In this document: piece after piece, positions 9,720-18,214 of the stretch | How the letters are laid out: each line of letters opens with the position of its first letter | Position numbering within the stretch: the first letter of the stretch is position 1 | Assembly: GCF_002252755.1 (NCBI RefSeq) | Contig: NZ_NHOY01000105.1 | Coordinates: forward strand, 48,472-112,471 | Length of the DNA stretch: 64,000 bases | Direction of reading: 5' to 3' | Source of the DNA: Halorubrum sp. Hd13 | GTDB lineage: Archaea > Halobacteriota > Halobacteria > Halobacteriales > Haloferacaceae | Notes under the pieces: generated by a model | The model's input: the letters and a program-made list of their open reading frames with translations, nothing else | Database searches by the model: none | Told to the model about the DNA's origin: nothing | Program-made: the position numbers and the translations under genes

Positions 9720-10703
9720 TCACCAAACCGGCGCGAGCAGTACCGCGACCGTCGCCGAGATGAAGACGAGCTTCAGGGCGGTGTTGACGGCGATCACCTT
9801 CGTGCCGAACTCGGCGCCCCAGATCCCGTACTGGAAGGGGATCGAGCGCCGGAAGGTGGAGACGGCGAACGAGAGGATACCGCCGATGAGCAGGCTCGCG
9901 ACGGCGGTCCGAGTGGTGAACACGCCGGCCTCGGTCCCGGCGAGGGTCACGGCCCCGGCCGTCGTGTCGAGCGTGTAGACGGCGATCACGGGGACCGCGG
10001 CGCCGGGCAGGCCGAGGACCCCGGTGATCGGCTCGGCGACGCTCGTCAGGGCCTCGACGTCGTAGTTGGTGACGAGCGCGATCACGAGCGTGTACACGAC
10101 CGCGAGGCGCGGGACGATCCGGCGGAGGGTCGACCACGACTTCTCGCCGGCCTCCCGGACGCGTTCGCGGCTCGTTCGCTCGTCGTCGTCGGGCCCGCTC
10201 GCGTCGACGTCGGCGAGCGCGGCGCGGTCCACGTTGCGCTCCGAGAGCAGGGCGCCGCCGGCGAGCACGCCCGTGACCGTGATCGCGAGGGCGATTCCGG
10301 CACGGGCGGAGACGTAGACGACTCCCGTCTCCGCGCCCAGGATCGGGATCAACACCGGGATGTAAAACGTGAACACGTGCTGGACGAAGCCGAAGAACGT
10401 GTTGATGGTGACGGCGACGAGCGTCGCTCGGTCGTCGAGTAGGCCCGACTCGCGGTACTCGGCGAGCGTAGCGTAGCCCGCGGTCGTCGACGCCGCGGTC
10501 GTGAGGATCGCGGTGCCGACCTCGTCGGGGAGGTTCGCGGGCCGGGTGAGCCACCCGGCCAGCCCGGCGACGTACCGGATCAGCCCGAACGCGACGGCGA
10601 CGTTGGCGGCGAAGACGCCGATCGCGATGAACGCCGCGATCCGCGCGAGCCGCGGGGCGACCTCGGCGAGCAGGGCGACGACCTCGGCGGCGACCGATTG
10701 CAC
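9720..10703 (-). CDS. Nucleoside-recognition (GATE) domain membrane protein
   Basis: The 327-residue integral membrane protein contains two gate-like repeats: TAILTTAASTTAGYATL with NTFFGFVQHVFTFYIPVL in the first half, and TLDTTAGAVTLAGTEAGVF in the second. This pattern belongs to the nucleoside-recognition/spore-maturation (SpmA/SpmB, FeoB-gate) superfamily, whose substrates in archaea are unknown. A charged cytoplasmic linker at about 160-185 separates the halves. The start is the ATG at 10703. No operon partner: the upstream gene is divergent. Confidence 0.8.
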   Translation of the reverse strand: MQSVAAEVVALLAEVAPRLARIAAFIAIGVFAANVAVAFGLIRYVAGLAGWLTRPANLPDEVGTAILTTAASTTAGYATLAEYRESGLLDDRATLVAVTINTFFGFVQHVFTFYIPVLIPILGAETGVVYVSARAGIALAITVTGVLAGGALLSERNVDRAALADVDASGPDDDERTSRERVREAGEKSWSTLRRIVPRLAVVYTLVIALVTNYDVEALTSVAEPITGVLGLPGAAVPVIAVYTLDTTAGAVTLAGTEAGVFTTRTAVASLLIGGILSFAVSTFRRSIPFQYGIWGAEFGTKVIAVNTALKLVFISATVAVLLAPVW

Positions 10704-10888
10704 GACCGGCGGTACGCGACCGCCAACCTAATGCGCGTCGAAACGGGCGGACGGGCGAGCGGTTTCGGAACGGCCAGCGATCCGGGCCGGCGGCCCCCTC
10801 GGACCACCGAGCGATCCCGATTCGACGGCCGTCCCGGACCGCCGAGCGCTCGCGGGGCTTATGAGACCAGCGCGCGAACCCCTCGCCG

Positions 10889-11806
10889 ATGGCACCCGCG
10901 GAGGACGACATCTCGATCGAGGAGAAGCGCGTGTACGCCGGGACGGCGGACCGCACCGACGCGTACGTCGCCACCGGGAACGGGGTCGTCCGGGTGGCGC
11001 TGTCGGCGGACAAGGTCGGCGCGTTCGACATGGTCGCCCGCGATCCGGCCCGCGACGTCGCCGTGCTCCCCCGCGACGGCGACCCGGACCTCGTCGGGAT
11101 CGCGACGGCGGACGGCCTGCGAGTCGCCCGCGTCGACGACGACCCCGAGTTCGGCCGGAGCGCGGGCGACGCGGCCCCGGCGGTCGCGGTCGGCGCCCAC
11201 GACGGCGCGTTCCTCGTCGCCCTAGAGGACGGCGGGATCGATCGGGTCGCGGTCGGTGGCGGGGACGCCGGCCCGACCGCGGGGGTCACCCGGCTCGGGT
11301 CCGTGTCGGAGCCGCGCGCGGTCGACGGCCCCCTCGTCGCGGCCGCGGACGGGGTGCACCGGGTCACCGGGAGCGAGGGCGCGGGTGAAGACCTCGCCCT
11401 CACCGCGGTCGGCCTCGACGACGCCCGCGACGTCGCCGGCGCGGGGATGCCTCTCGCAGCGACCGGGTCGGGGCTCTACTGGCTCGGTAACGGCTGGATG
11501 ACGGCGCTGGAAGGGACCGCCGAGGCGGTCGCGGCCGACGGCGACGGCCACGCGCTGGCGGTCGTCGACGGCGAGCTTCTGGTCCACGCCGGCGACGCGT
11601 CGGGGGCCGTCGCGTGGGACGCCGAGACGTGGCGACTCGCCGACCTCCCCGTGGACGAGGAGGCCGTCGCGCTCGGCTACGGGCCCGGGATCTCCGTAAC
11701 CGTCACCGCGGCCGGCACGCTCTGCGTCGACGCGGGGGACGGCTGGCGACACCAGGTGGTCGGCGTGCGGGACGTCGCGGGCGTCGCGCTCGCGGTCGTC
11801 GAATAG
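10889..11806 (+). CDS. Haloarchaeal beta-propeller-like protein (HVO_0234 type)
   Basis: The 305-residue acidic soluble protein is made of repeating four-stranded units, visible as recurring RVALS/VAVLPRDGDPDLVGIA, FLVALEDGGIDRVAVG and HALAVVDGELLVHAGD segments, consistent with a beta-propeller of about six blades. It resembles the haloarchaeal HVO_0234-type family from memory. No signal peptide, so cytoplasmic. TATA-like GCTTATGA at 10857-10864 is about 28 bp upstream of the ATG, supporting a leaderless transcript. Function unknown. Confidence 0.78.
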   Translation: MAPAEDDISIEEKRVYAGTADRTDAYVATGNGVVRVALSADKVGAFDMVARDPARDVAVLPRDGDPDLVGIATADGLRVARVDDDPEFGRSAGDAAPAVAVGAHDGAFLVALEDGGIDRVAVGGGDAGPTAGVTRLGSVSEPRAVDGPLVAAADGVHRVTGSEGAGEDLALTAVGLDDARDVAGAGMPLAATGSGLYWLGNGWMTALEGTAEAVAADGDGHALAVVDGELLVHAGDASGAVAWDAETWRLADLPVDEEAVALGYGPGISVTVTAAGTLCVDAGDGWRHQVVGVRDVAGVALAVVE

Positions 11807-11920
11807 CGTGTCGATCGATTATAAACGGTTGCTGCCGCGGTGAGTATCTAACAAGATCCGACCGTTCGTTTATAAATAACTGCTGGTGGCGGATCGATGG
11901 TGTCTGCCTGCAAAGCCCCA

Positions 11921-12013
11921 GCCGTGAGGCGGTCACACGCTCGCTGCGCGCTTCAGTCGCTCGTTTCACTCGCTCCTTCCAGTGCTTACATCGCCTGTGA
12001 CCGCCTCACGGCT
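11921..12013. repeat. 17-bp perfect inverted repeat with 59-nt spacer
   Basis: AGCCGTGAGGCGGTCAC at 11921-11937 is exactly complementary to GTGACCGCCTCACGGCT at 11997-12013. The spacer is a run of GCTCGCT/CACTCGCT-like words. It would form a strong stem-loop in RNA. Confidence 0.75.
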
Positions 12014-12070
12014 GCCCCTTTGAGTCCCGCCCCGCACGGCACCGCGGCCTCACGCCTCCCCAGCCTCGCG
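12009..12070 (+). repeat. Dispersed intergenic repeat, copy 1
   Basis: The stretch CGGCTGCCCCTTTGAGTCCC continues with GCCCCGCACGGCACCGC and CCTCCCCAGCCTCG. It matches the reverse complement of 24353-24416, which reads GACTGCCCCGTTGAGTCCC, ACCCCGCACAGCACCGC and CCTCCCCAGCCTCG. The two copies are 12 kb apart in opposite orientation. Confidence 0.7.
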
Positions 12071-12188
12071 GCTCCCTTCGGTCGCCGCGTCCCTCGCGCG
12101 TGCTCCTCGCGCCCGCTGGGCGCTCGGAGGCACGCGCCGACCGCAACGTTCGTTTATAAATGAGCGACCGTCTCTGACCCGGCTCCCC

Positions 12189-13139
12189 CTACGCGGTCGG
12201 CAGCTGGATCTCCTCGCCGTCGGCGTAAACGGTGGGGTTCCGGAGGATCCCGTCGAGGTGGATCGGGGCGTCCGTCTCCCCGCCGATCCCCGCGTCGTCG
12301 CCGATCGCGATGTGGACCGTGCCGCCCGCCTTCTCGTCGAGCAGGACGGAGCCGACCAGTTCGTCGACGCCGACGTTGGTTCCGATCCCGAGCTCGGCGA
12401 GGTTGTACGCGGCGTCGCCGACCGACTCCGCGGCCGCCTCGACGTCGGCGCGGATCGCGTCGTCGTCGATGCTCGTGACGAGACCGTCGTCGACCTCGAA
12501 GGCGAGCGTCTGGTCCTCGTCGAGCAGGCCGTGGGGCATCATCGTCCCGTCGACGACGAACGTCCCGGTCGCGGTCTCGGGCGCGACGAACACCTCGCCG
12601 GCCGGCAGGTTCGAGAAGTCGCCCGGGTCGCGGACCATCCCGGTGTCGGAGAGCCACTCGCGCTCGCCGATCCCGAACGTGATATCGGTGCCCTCGGGCG
12701 AGGTCACGCGCACTTCGTCGGCGTCGGCGACCTGCGCGAGGACGTCGTCGCACGCGGCCTCGATGGCGGCGTAGTCGGCGTCGAGCCCGGTCGCGAACAC
12801 GTCTTCGGTGATGCCCGGAAGCGTCGCGCCGCGGGCGCCGGCGTCGCAGGCGGCCCCCCGAGCGCGGGTGTGGCTGAGGCTCTTCGTCGTCGGCGCGAGG
12901 AAGACGTCGCTCTCGGCCATCGCGGCCGCCACGGGCGCGGGCGGCTCGGTCCCGTGCTGCTCGGCCGGCGGGTACCGGAGGACCGTCGCGTCGTCGGTGA
13001 CGGCGGTCGCGGCCGCGTACAGGGCCGCGCCGATCGGTTCGCGTTCGTCGTCGGTGACGACGACGACCGACTCGTCTTGCGCGACGTTCAGACACTGGTT
13101 CACGGCGGTCTCCGCCGCCTCGGAGAGGGTCGGTGACAT
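12189..13139 (-). CDS. M29-family aminopeptidase (leucyl aminopeptidase-like)
   Basis: The 316-residue protein matches short haloarchaeal members of the AmpS/AmpT (M29) family. It has an N-terminal alpha-beta domain (residues 1-110, with FLAPTTKSLSHTRAR) and a C-terminal metal domain with PAGEVFVAPE, LAELGIGTN, KAGGTVHIAIGDD and the ending HLDGILRNPTVYADG. The Glu in GEVFVAPE and the His residues in GTVHIAIG and PIHLDG are probable metal ligands. It should remove N-terminal residues from peptides in the cytoplasm. The start is the ATG at 13139. Confidence 0.8.
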   Translation of the reverse strand: MSPTLSEAAETAVNQCLNVAQDESVVVVTDDEREPIGAALYAAATAVTDDATVLRYPPAEQHGTEPPAPVAAAMAESDVFLAPTTKSLSHTRARGAACDAGARGATLPGITEDVFATGLDADYAAIEAACDDVLAQVADADEVRVTSPEGTDITFGIGEREWLSDTGMVRDPGDFSNLPAGEVFVAPETATGTFVVDGTMMPHGLLDEDQTLAFEVDDGLVTSIDDDAIRADVEAAAESVGDAAYNLAELGIGTNVGVDELVGSVLLDEKAGGTVHIAIGDDAGIGGETDAPIHLDGILRNPTVYADGEEIQLPTA

Positions 13140-13315
13140 ACGCGATGATCGGTTCTCACGGGCGTTAGGCCTTCGGGTCCGCTTTATTTACTCTCTTACG
13201 AAACTCAGTTACATTGTCGGGTCGTCCGAATTTACCGACCCGTTACTCACGCCGTAGTTAATTTCTTGCCAGAATACTCGAAAAGATTATGCCATTACGG
13301 AATGGAGTGAACGCC

Positions 13316-14383
13316 ATGATACGCGTGGGCGTCAACGGCTACGGCACGATCGGCAAGCGGGTCGCGGACGCGGTCGCGGCCCAGCCCGACATGGACCTCG
13401 TCGGCGTGACGAAGACGACCCCGAACTACGGCGCCGAGGCCGCGATCCGACGCGGCTACGACCTCTACGCGGCGATCGAAGACCGGGTCGGCGAGTTCGA
13501 GGACGCGGGCGTCGGCGTGACCGGGACGCTCGCCGACCTGCTCGACGCCGTCGACGTCGTCGTCGACTGCTGTCCCTCCGGGATCGGCGAGCGCAACCGA
13601 CCGACGTACGAGGCCCACGACGTGCCAGCGGTCTACCAGGGCGGCGAGGACGCCGCGATCGCCGACGCCTCGTTCAACGCCCGCGGGAGCCACGAGGGCG
13701 TCTGGGACGCCGACTCGCTCCGCGTCGTCTCCTGTAACACCACCGGGCTCTCCCGACTCCTCGCGCCGCTCGACGAGACGTACGGCGTCGAGAAGGCGCG
13801 CGTGACGCTCGTCCGCCGCGGCGGCGACCCGAGCGAGACCGACCGCGGGCCGATCAACGACGTCGTGCCCGATCCGAAGACCGTCCCCTCCCACCACGGT
13901 CCCGACGTGAACACGATCCTCCCGGGCGTGGACGTCGACACGGCCGCGCTGAAAGCGCCGGTCACGGCGATGCACACACACAGCGTCAACGTGACCCTCG
14001 AGGCGGAGCCGACCGCCGCCGCGGTCGCGGCCCTCCTCGGCGGCGAGGGCCGCCTGTTCCTGATCCCCGAGCGCGCCGGGATCGACGGCGCCGGCGCGCT
14101 GAAGGACTACGCCGCCGACGTCGGGCGACCGCGCGGCGACCTCTGGGAGAACTGCGTCTGGGAGGAGTCGATAAGCGTCGAGGGCCGAGACCTCTACCTG
14201 TTCCAGAACGTCCACCAGGAGGCCGACGTCGTGCCGGAGAACGTCGACGCGATCCGGGCGCTGGCGACGGACACGCCCCGCGCGGAGTCGATCGCCCGGA
14301 CGGACGAATCGCTCGGGATCGGCCTCGAAAGCCTGCTCTCCGACGGCGGTACCGGGCGAAGCCCGCTCACGGCCGACGACTGA
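13316..14383 (+). CDS. gap: Type II glyceraldehyde-3-phosphate dehydrogenase
   Basis: The 355-residue archaeal-type (class II) enzyme has the nucleotide-binding [16 protein letters not shown] at the N-terminus and the catalytic Cys140 in [10 protein letters not shown]. The segment [10 protein letters not shown] and the final ENVDAIRAL helix are typical. It interconverts glyceraldehyde-3-phosphate and 1,3-bisphosphoglycerate. In haloarchaea the type II enzyme is generally linked to gluconeogenesis (established in Haloferax, from memory). I use the internal ATG at 13316, since TATA-like AAAAGATTATGCC at 13281-13293 includes the earlier ATG and lies about 28 bp upstream. Confidence 0.92.
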   Translation: MIRVGVNGYGTIGKRVADAVAAQPDMDLVGVTKTTPNYGAEAAIRRGYDLYAAIEDRVGEFEDAGVGVTGTLADLLDAVDVVVDCCPSGIGERNRPTYEAHDVPAVYQGGEDAAIADASFNARGSHEGVWDADSLRVVSCNTTGLSRLLAPLDETYGVEKARVTLVRRGGDPSETDRGPINDVVPDPKTVPSHHGPDVNTILPGVDVDTAALKAPVTAMHTHSVNVTLEAEPTAAAVAALLGGEGRLFLIPERAGIDGAGALKDYAADVGRPRGDLWENCVWEESISVEGRDLYLFQNVHQEADVVPENVDAIRALATDTPRAESIARTDESLGIGLESLLSDGGTGRSPLTADD

Positions 14384-14428
14384 CTCGCTCCGCGCCGGCG
14401 ACGGCAACTCTCACTCCGACGGCGACTC

Positions 14429-14608
14429 TCACTCCGACGACGGCCGCGTCACGAGAAACGTTCTCCCGCCGCGGCGCTCCAGTGCCACCTCGCTCCCGCG
14501 CACGCGGTTCGTACGGACGCGGTCGGCGATCCGGTCCGTTCGACAGTCGGTGACGTCCACGCGCGTCGGCGTCGCGTATCGGGGCCGATCGTGTGTACTC
14601 GCGCTCAT
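14429..14608 (-). CDS. Small haloarchaeal protein, unknown (59 aa)
   Basis: A short reading frame begins MSASTHDRPRYATPTRVDV and ends FLVTRPSSE. TATA-like GCTTATACGG at 14634-14643 lies about 28 bp upstream of its ATG at 14608, the exact leaderless arrangement seen for larger genes nearby. The composition (Asp/Arg/Thr-rich, with VRGSEVALERRGGRTFLV) looks like a folded small beta protein. No family recognised. It would be missed by length cut-offs. Confidence 0.55.
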   Translation of the reverse strand: MSASTHDRPRYATPTRVDVTDCRTDRIADRVRTNRVRGSEVALERRGGRTFLVTRPSSE

Positions 14609-14712
14609 ACCTCAGCGTTCGGGGGGATCGCCCGTATAAGCGAGCCATGCCCGGAGTGAAAGTGAAAGTAAACTCATCGGCGGCGAACGCCGCCGATCCC
14701 GGCGGCGCGGAC

Positions 14713-15012
14713 CTACCGACGGAGCCCCGCCTCTTCGTCCCCCTCGACGAACCGGACGGTGAAGTAGTCGTACCCGCCGTAGGCGGCGTCGAGCGCGCCG
14801 AGCCACCAGTTCCAGCGCTCGACGACCGAGGAGCCGTCGGGCGCGTCGTCGAGGTGATCGACCACGCCGTCGACGGTGAGCGCGTGCCCGCGGTCCTCGG
14901 AGGGTCGACCGGAGTCGGCGAGGTCGCAGGCCGCCCGGGCGACCGCCCGCCGCTCGGCCTCGGTGCCGCCGAACGCTTCCTCCAGCGCGCTCTCTAGACG
15001 CGTTCTGTCCAT
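14713..15012 (-). CDS. Haloarchaeal hypothetical protein (99 aa)
   Basis: The frame starting at the ATG at 15012 gives MDRTRLESALEEAFGGTEAE, then helical RRAVARAACDLADSG, a segment with LTVDGVVDHLDDAPDG, and a Trp-rich VVERWNWWLGALDAAYGGYD ending in a beta-like YFTVRFVEGDEE. It appears cytoplasmic. I do not recognise the family. TATA-like CATATACCC (15034-15043) is about 26 bp upstream, which decides the start against the longer frame. It sits between two other short haloarchaeal genes on the same strand. Confidence 0.72.
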   Translation of the reverse strand: MDRTRLESALEEAFGGTEAERRAVARAACDLADSGRPSEDRGHALTVDGVVDHLDDAPDGSSVVERWNWWLGALDAAYGGYDYFTVRFVEGDEEAGLRR

Positions 15013-15105
15013 ACCCGGGACTAGGAGAGCCGGGTATATGAGTCGCGTGGTAGGGGGTGACACGTCCGGTGTCGACGAGGGCATGCCCGAGGCCGCCGTC
15101 GGGGG

Positions 15106-16170
15106 TTACAGCCGCGCCGCGAGCGCGAGGAAGAGGAGACTGAACGGCGCCGTCAGGAGCGTCAACAGCGCGCCGGCGGCGCCCTCTCCCGTCGCGACGG
15201 CCATCGTGACGCCCACGACGAGCGAGGCGGAGCCCAGGATCGCGAGGATGACGCGTTCCGGGACGCTGGCCCGATCGGGACCGTCGCTCCGTGCGAGCGC
15301 CTCCTCGATGCCCCGCTCGATGTCGTCCGCGAGCTCGGTCGGGACGAATAGCCACGGGGTCGACCGGTACCACGCGTTCCCGCGGTAGGCGAGCAGGAAG
15401 ACGGTCGCCCACGGGAGGTCGATCCGCCGCGTCCGGACCACGGCGCCGAGGTCGTCCGAGCGCGTTCGGTCGTGGCTCCTGTCCGTCCGCTCGATCGTCC
15501 CGGCGGTCGGGTCGAGCCGCAGATCCGTCCCGCGCGAGCCCGCGATCATCGGAAGGAACACGAAGAGCGAAACGAGCATCGGGGCGAACCCCGAGAACAG
15601 CGACGGCGAGGCCGAGAGCGGACCGGGGCCGATAGCCGCCACCGCCACCGCGAGCACGGCTCCGGCCCCGGCGACCGTCCAACCGGCGCGGAAGCGAGCG
15701 GGGTCGAACGAGTAGTCGCCGAACTGCGAGAGGAGCTCTCGGCGCCGCTCCGGCGAGGTCCGGTCGTACGCGACGACCCAGTAGAGCAGCGACATCGGGC
15801 CGCCGACGAAGAGGACGACGGCCATCGCCCACGTCGACGACGGCGGTCCCTCCCCGCCGAGCAGGGAGGCGGCGACGCCGACGCCGACGAACAGCAGCGC
15901 GGCGAGGACGAGCCCGCCCGCGGTCACGGTCGCGCCGAGCGCCAGCGAACGCAGGCGCTCGAAGCGGACCGGGCCCCATTCGACGGCGCGATGCGATTCG
16001 GCGGCGGAGTCGGTCGCGTCGCTCTCGGCGGCGGAGTCGGTCGCGTCGCTCTCGGCGGCGGAGTCGGGGGTGTCACTCTCGGCGGCGGAGCCGGCGGTGT
16101 CACTCTCGGCGGCGGAGCCGGCGGCTGCCGAGACCGTCTCCTCGGCCGAGGAGGGCGAATCGGAGGGCAC
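15106..16170 (-). CDS. Membrane protein with N-terminal SAAESD repeats
   Basis: The 354-residue protein starts at GTG 16170, placed by TATA-like ATTTAACACC about 28 bp upstream. The first 60 residues are a disordered tract of near-identical SAAESDATD units encoded by 27-bp DNA repeats (about 16000-16130). Hydrophobic segments follow near residues 80-105, 115-135, 165-185 and 190-210, and two more at the extreme C-terminus (around residues 310-350). The middle holds a soluble segment with DLRLDPTAGTIERTDRS. It may be a PH-like or DUF membrane protein. Function unknown. It overlaps no gene and is divergent from the DUF5518-like gene. Confidence 0.65.
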   Translation of the reverse strand: MPSDSPSSAEETVSAAAGSAAESDTAGSAAESDTPDSAAESDATDSAAESDATDSAAESHRAVEWGPVRFERLRSLALGATVTAGGLVLAALLFVGVGVAASLLGGEGPPSSTWAMAVVLFVGGPMSLLYWVVAYDRTSPERRRELLSQFGDYSFDPARFRAGWTVAGAGAVLAVAVAAIGPGPLSASPSLFSGFAPMLVSLFVFLPMIAGSRGTDLRLDPTAGTIERTDRSHDRTRSDDLGAVVRTRRIDLPWATVFLLAYRGNAWYRSTPWLFVPTELADDIERGIEEALARSDGPDRASVPERVILAILGSASLVVGVTMAVATGEGAAGALLTLLTAPFSLLFLALAARL

Positions 16171-16258
16171 GCCGTGTGTATAGCGCGCTTGAGGTGTTAA
16201 ATCCCGACGCCCGGGCCGTCCCGGCGAATACTTATTCCGCGGACGGCTACCCGAGGGC

Positions 16259-16621
16259 ATGACAGACTGGCACGCCGTCGGCTACGGGTTCGTCGTGATG
16301 CTGATCGCCGGGCTGCTCGCGACGTTCGCCCCAGTAGTCGGCCACGTCGGTGCCGGACTGATCGGCGGGTTCGTCGCCGGCTACGTCGCCGGCGGGGGGC
16401 TCCTCTCCGGGACGTGGCACGGCCTGCTGGCCGGCTCCGTGAGCGGGGTCGTCGTCACCCTCCTGCTGGCCGCGTTCGGCGGGCTCGTGGGGCTCGCCGG
16501 CGGGCCGGTCGGGAGCCTCTTCGGTGGCGCGGGGGTCCTCGTCGTCGGCCTGTTCCTGACGTTCCTGTTCGCGATCGACTCGGCGCTTGCGGGGGCGATC
16601 GGCGGCGTGCTCGGCGACTGA
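16259..16621 (+). CDS. DUF5518-like small membrane protein
   Basis: The 120-residue protein consists almost wholly of Gly/Ala/Val-rich membrane helices (about residues 8-28, 30-52, 60-85, 88-112), beginning MTDWHAVGYGFVVMLIAGLL. This glycine-zipper-like style is that of the haloarchaeal DUF5518 family. TATA-like ATACTTATTCC at 16226-16236 is about 27 bp upstream of the ATG. Function unknown. Next gene downstream is convergent. Confidence 0.78.
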   Translation: MTDWHAVGYGFVVMLIAGLLATFAPVVGHVGAGLIGGFVAGYVAGGGLLSGTWHGLLAGSVSGVVVTLLLAAFGGLVGLAGGPVGSLFGGAGVLVVGLFLTFLFAIDSALAGAIGGVLGD

Positions 16622-16666
16622 CCGGATAAATAGAAGCGGAGCGAACGGCGACGCGGTCGCCGGCGT

Positions 16667-17140
16667 TCAGGCGGACTGCGCCGCGTCGAGCACGGCCTCG
16701 TAGTCGGGCTCGTTCGTCGGGTCCTCGGCGACCCAGTCGTAGACGACCTCGCCCGCCTCGTCGAGCACGAAGACGGCGCGATTGGCGATGCCGTGGAGCC
16801 CCAGTTCGGCGATGTCCATCTCCAGGTCGTACGCCCGGATCGCGTCGCCGCCCATGTCGCTCACGAGGTCGAACTCGATGCCGTGTTCCTCGCGGAACGC
16901 GCCCTGCGAGAACGGGGAGTCCGCGCTGATCCCGAAGATCGTCGCGCCGGCCTCGTCGAAGGCGTCGGCGTGCTCCTGAAACGCGACCATCTCGTTCGTA
17001 CAGGGCGGCGTGAACGCCCCGGGGAAGAACGCGAGCACGACCGCGCCGTCGCCGAGGTGGTCGTGAAGCTCGAACGGTTCGTGGTCGCTCGTACCGATCT
17101 TCGCTGAGATGTCGGGTGCGGTGTCACCAGTAGAAACCAT
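16667..17140 (-). CDS. Peroxiredoxin (AhpC/TSA family, single Cys)
   Basis: The 157-residue thiol peroxidase carries the peroxidatic Cys47 in FFPGAFTPPCTNEM, with the conserved Pro/Thr of the active site. No second cysteine occurs, so it must work as a 1-Cys enzyme resolved by an external thiol. It reduces H2O2 or organic peroxides in the cytoplasm. The ATG at 17140 is chosen over the GTG two codons upstream because TATA-like CTTTTGACC lies about 28 bp before it. Along with katG, it is the window's second peroxide-removing enzyme, but it is not linked to it. Confidence 0.9.
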   Translation of the reverse strand: MVSTGDTAPDISAKIGTSDHEPFELHDHLGDGAVVLAFFPGAFTPPCTNEMVAFQEHADAFDEAGATIFGISADSPFSQGAFREEHGIEFDLVSDMGGDAIRAYDLEMDIAELGLHGIANRAVFVLDEAGEVVYDWVAEDPTNEPDYEAVLDAAQSA

Positions 17141-17248
17141 CGGCACGCAATACGTGCGATTCGGTCAAAAGGCTTGCCGCACCCCCGTTCGGATCCGGTA
17201 CCGCTCGCGCCGCGTCACGCGAGTCCGGAACGGGCATCCGATCCCCCG

Positions 17249-17752
17249 CTACTTCCGGTCCAGGTACTCCTGTTGAACGGCGACGATCTCGGCCGAGTCC
17301 TCGCAGTCGGCGTACCGCCGAAGCGGCTCCTCGTTGAGGTCGAGGAACGTCTCTCCCCACGTGAACTTCGCCATGACTCGCTCCGCGTGGTCGGGCTCAC
17401 CGAGGATCGCGAGCGCGGCCGCGAACGCCTCCACCGTCGTGAGCCGCATCGGTCGGCCGAAGTTCACGGGGTTGCCGGCGACGAGGTACGGGAGCGCGCG
17501 GTGCTCGCCGGGGAGGCTGAACATCTTCTCGCCGGCCGACTCCCACGAGCAGTCCAGCGCGACGAGCGCGTTCTCGCGGGCGAGTTCGGCGTCGGCGGGT
17601 GAGAGGGCGCGCTCGGCGTGCGGGTTGAGCACGACCCCGTAGGGAGTCGCGCGGTCCGAGCGGTGCAGCTCGGCGAGGTCGAACCGCGCGAGCTTCCGGG
17701 CCGTGCACTTGTCGGGGTCGTCGTCGCCCTCGTACCGGACGTGCAGGTCCAC
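17249..17752 (-). CDS. tsr3: Tsr3-type SSU rRNA aminocarboxypropyltransferase (DUF367)
   Basis: The 167-residue protein matches the archaeal Tsr3 family: [18 protein letters not shown] near the start, [49 protein letters not shown] and [15 protein letters not shown]. The enzyme transfers the acp group from S-adenosylmethionine to the N1-methylpseudouridine of 16S rRNA during ribosome maturation. GTG start at 17752 is supported by TATA-like GCTTATACG (17776-17784). Normal length for archaeal members, which lack the eukaryotic tail. Confidence 0.92.
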   Translation of the reverse strand: MDLHVRYEGDDDPDKCTARKLARFDLAELHRSDRATPYGVVLNPHAERALSPADAELARENALVALDCSWESAGEKMFSLPGEHRALPYLVAGNPVNFGRPMRLTTVEAFAAALAILGEPDHAERVMAKFTWGETFLDLNEEPLRRYADCEDSAEIVAVQQEYLDRK

Positions 17753-17833
17753 ACCCGGCGTTCGCGGGAGCCGCGTATAAGCCGTGCGGACGGGACGAGG
17801 CGAAAAAATGTCGCGGCGGTCGTTCCCGCCCGA

Positions 17834-17944
17834 TCACGGGGCGCGAGTCCGCGTCACGAACGGGCCGCGGTCGTCGCTTTCCGGCGGGACGCGCGTTTGC
17901 GTCCCGATCGGCTCCGATTCGCCTTCGGTTGTGGGTTCACTCAT
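17834..17944 (-). CDS. Very small candidate protein (36 aa)
   Basis: A short frame starts MSEPTTEGESEPIGT and ends RTRAP. TATA-like ATTTACGTGG at 17968-17977 lies about 28 bp upstream of its ATG at 17944, the same arrangement as neighbouring leaderless genes. The acidic Ser/Thr/Pro-rich composition fits a haloarchaeal microprotein, but no motif is visible. It directly precedes Tsr3 on the same strand. It may instead be a leader without coding function. Confidence 0.4.
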   Translation of the reverse strand: MSEPTTEGESEPIGTQTRVPPESDDRGPFVTRTRAP

Positions 17945-18214
17945 CGCGGTCAGTGCTCGTGGTCGACCACGTAAATGAGTTCGGCTGAAAAAATCATTAT
18001 TTCGCATATTTCCTAATATGTGTTTGCTTACTATCTCTGACTTTGCTTATACGTTTTCTAAACACGCTTTCAACTGGACGTTAGGCTGGTTTGTAAAGGC
18101 ATGACGGGAGACGGATTCGCCGTCGCGGTCTCCACGCTCCGCGGGGTGTCCCGAATACCGTCAAACCGGCCCGGTACCGGCGGGGTTTTTCCTCGTCGCC
18201 CCGCAGGAGTCCGT

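Larger units (their letters stand above)
11863..12161. mobile_element. Putative non-autonomous insertion or repeat island bounded by 15-bp direct repeats
   Basis: The gene-free stretch between 11807 and 12188 contains two identical CGTTCGTTTATAAAT sequences (11863-11877 and 12147-12161) in direct orientation. Between them lie a 17-bp perfect inverted repeat and a copy of a dispersed repeat also seen at 24353-24416. No open reading frame resembling a transposase is present. The structure is consistent with a MITE-like insertion with duplicated flanks, though the repeats contain TATA sequence and could equally be duplicated promoters. Confidence 0.4.

Noticed and set aside
9625..11403. A 592-codon minus-strand frame
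   Set aside because: Arg/Pro/Ser-rich translation crossing two real genes on different strands. No motif or promoter. It is a GC-driven open frame.
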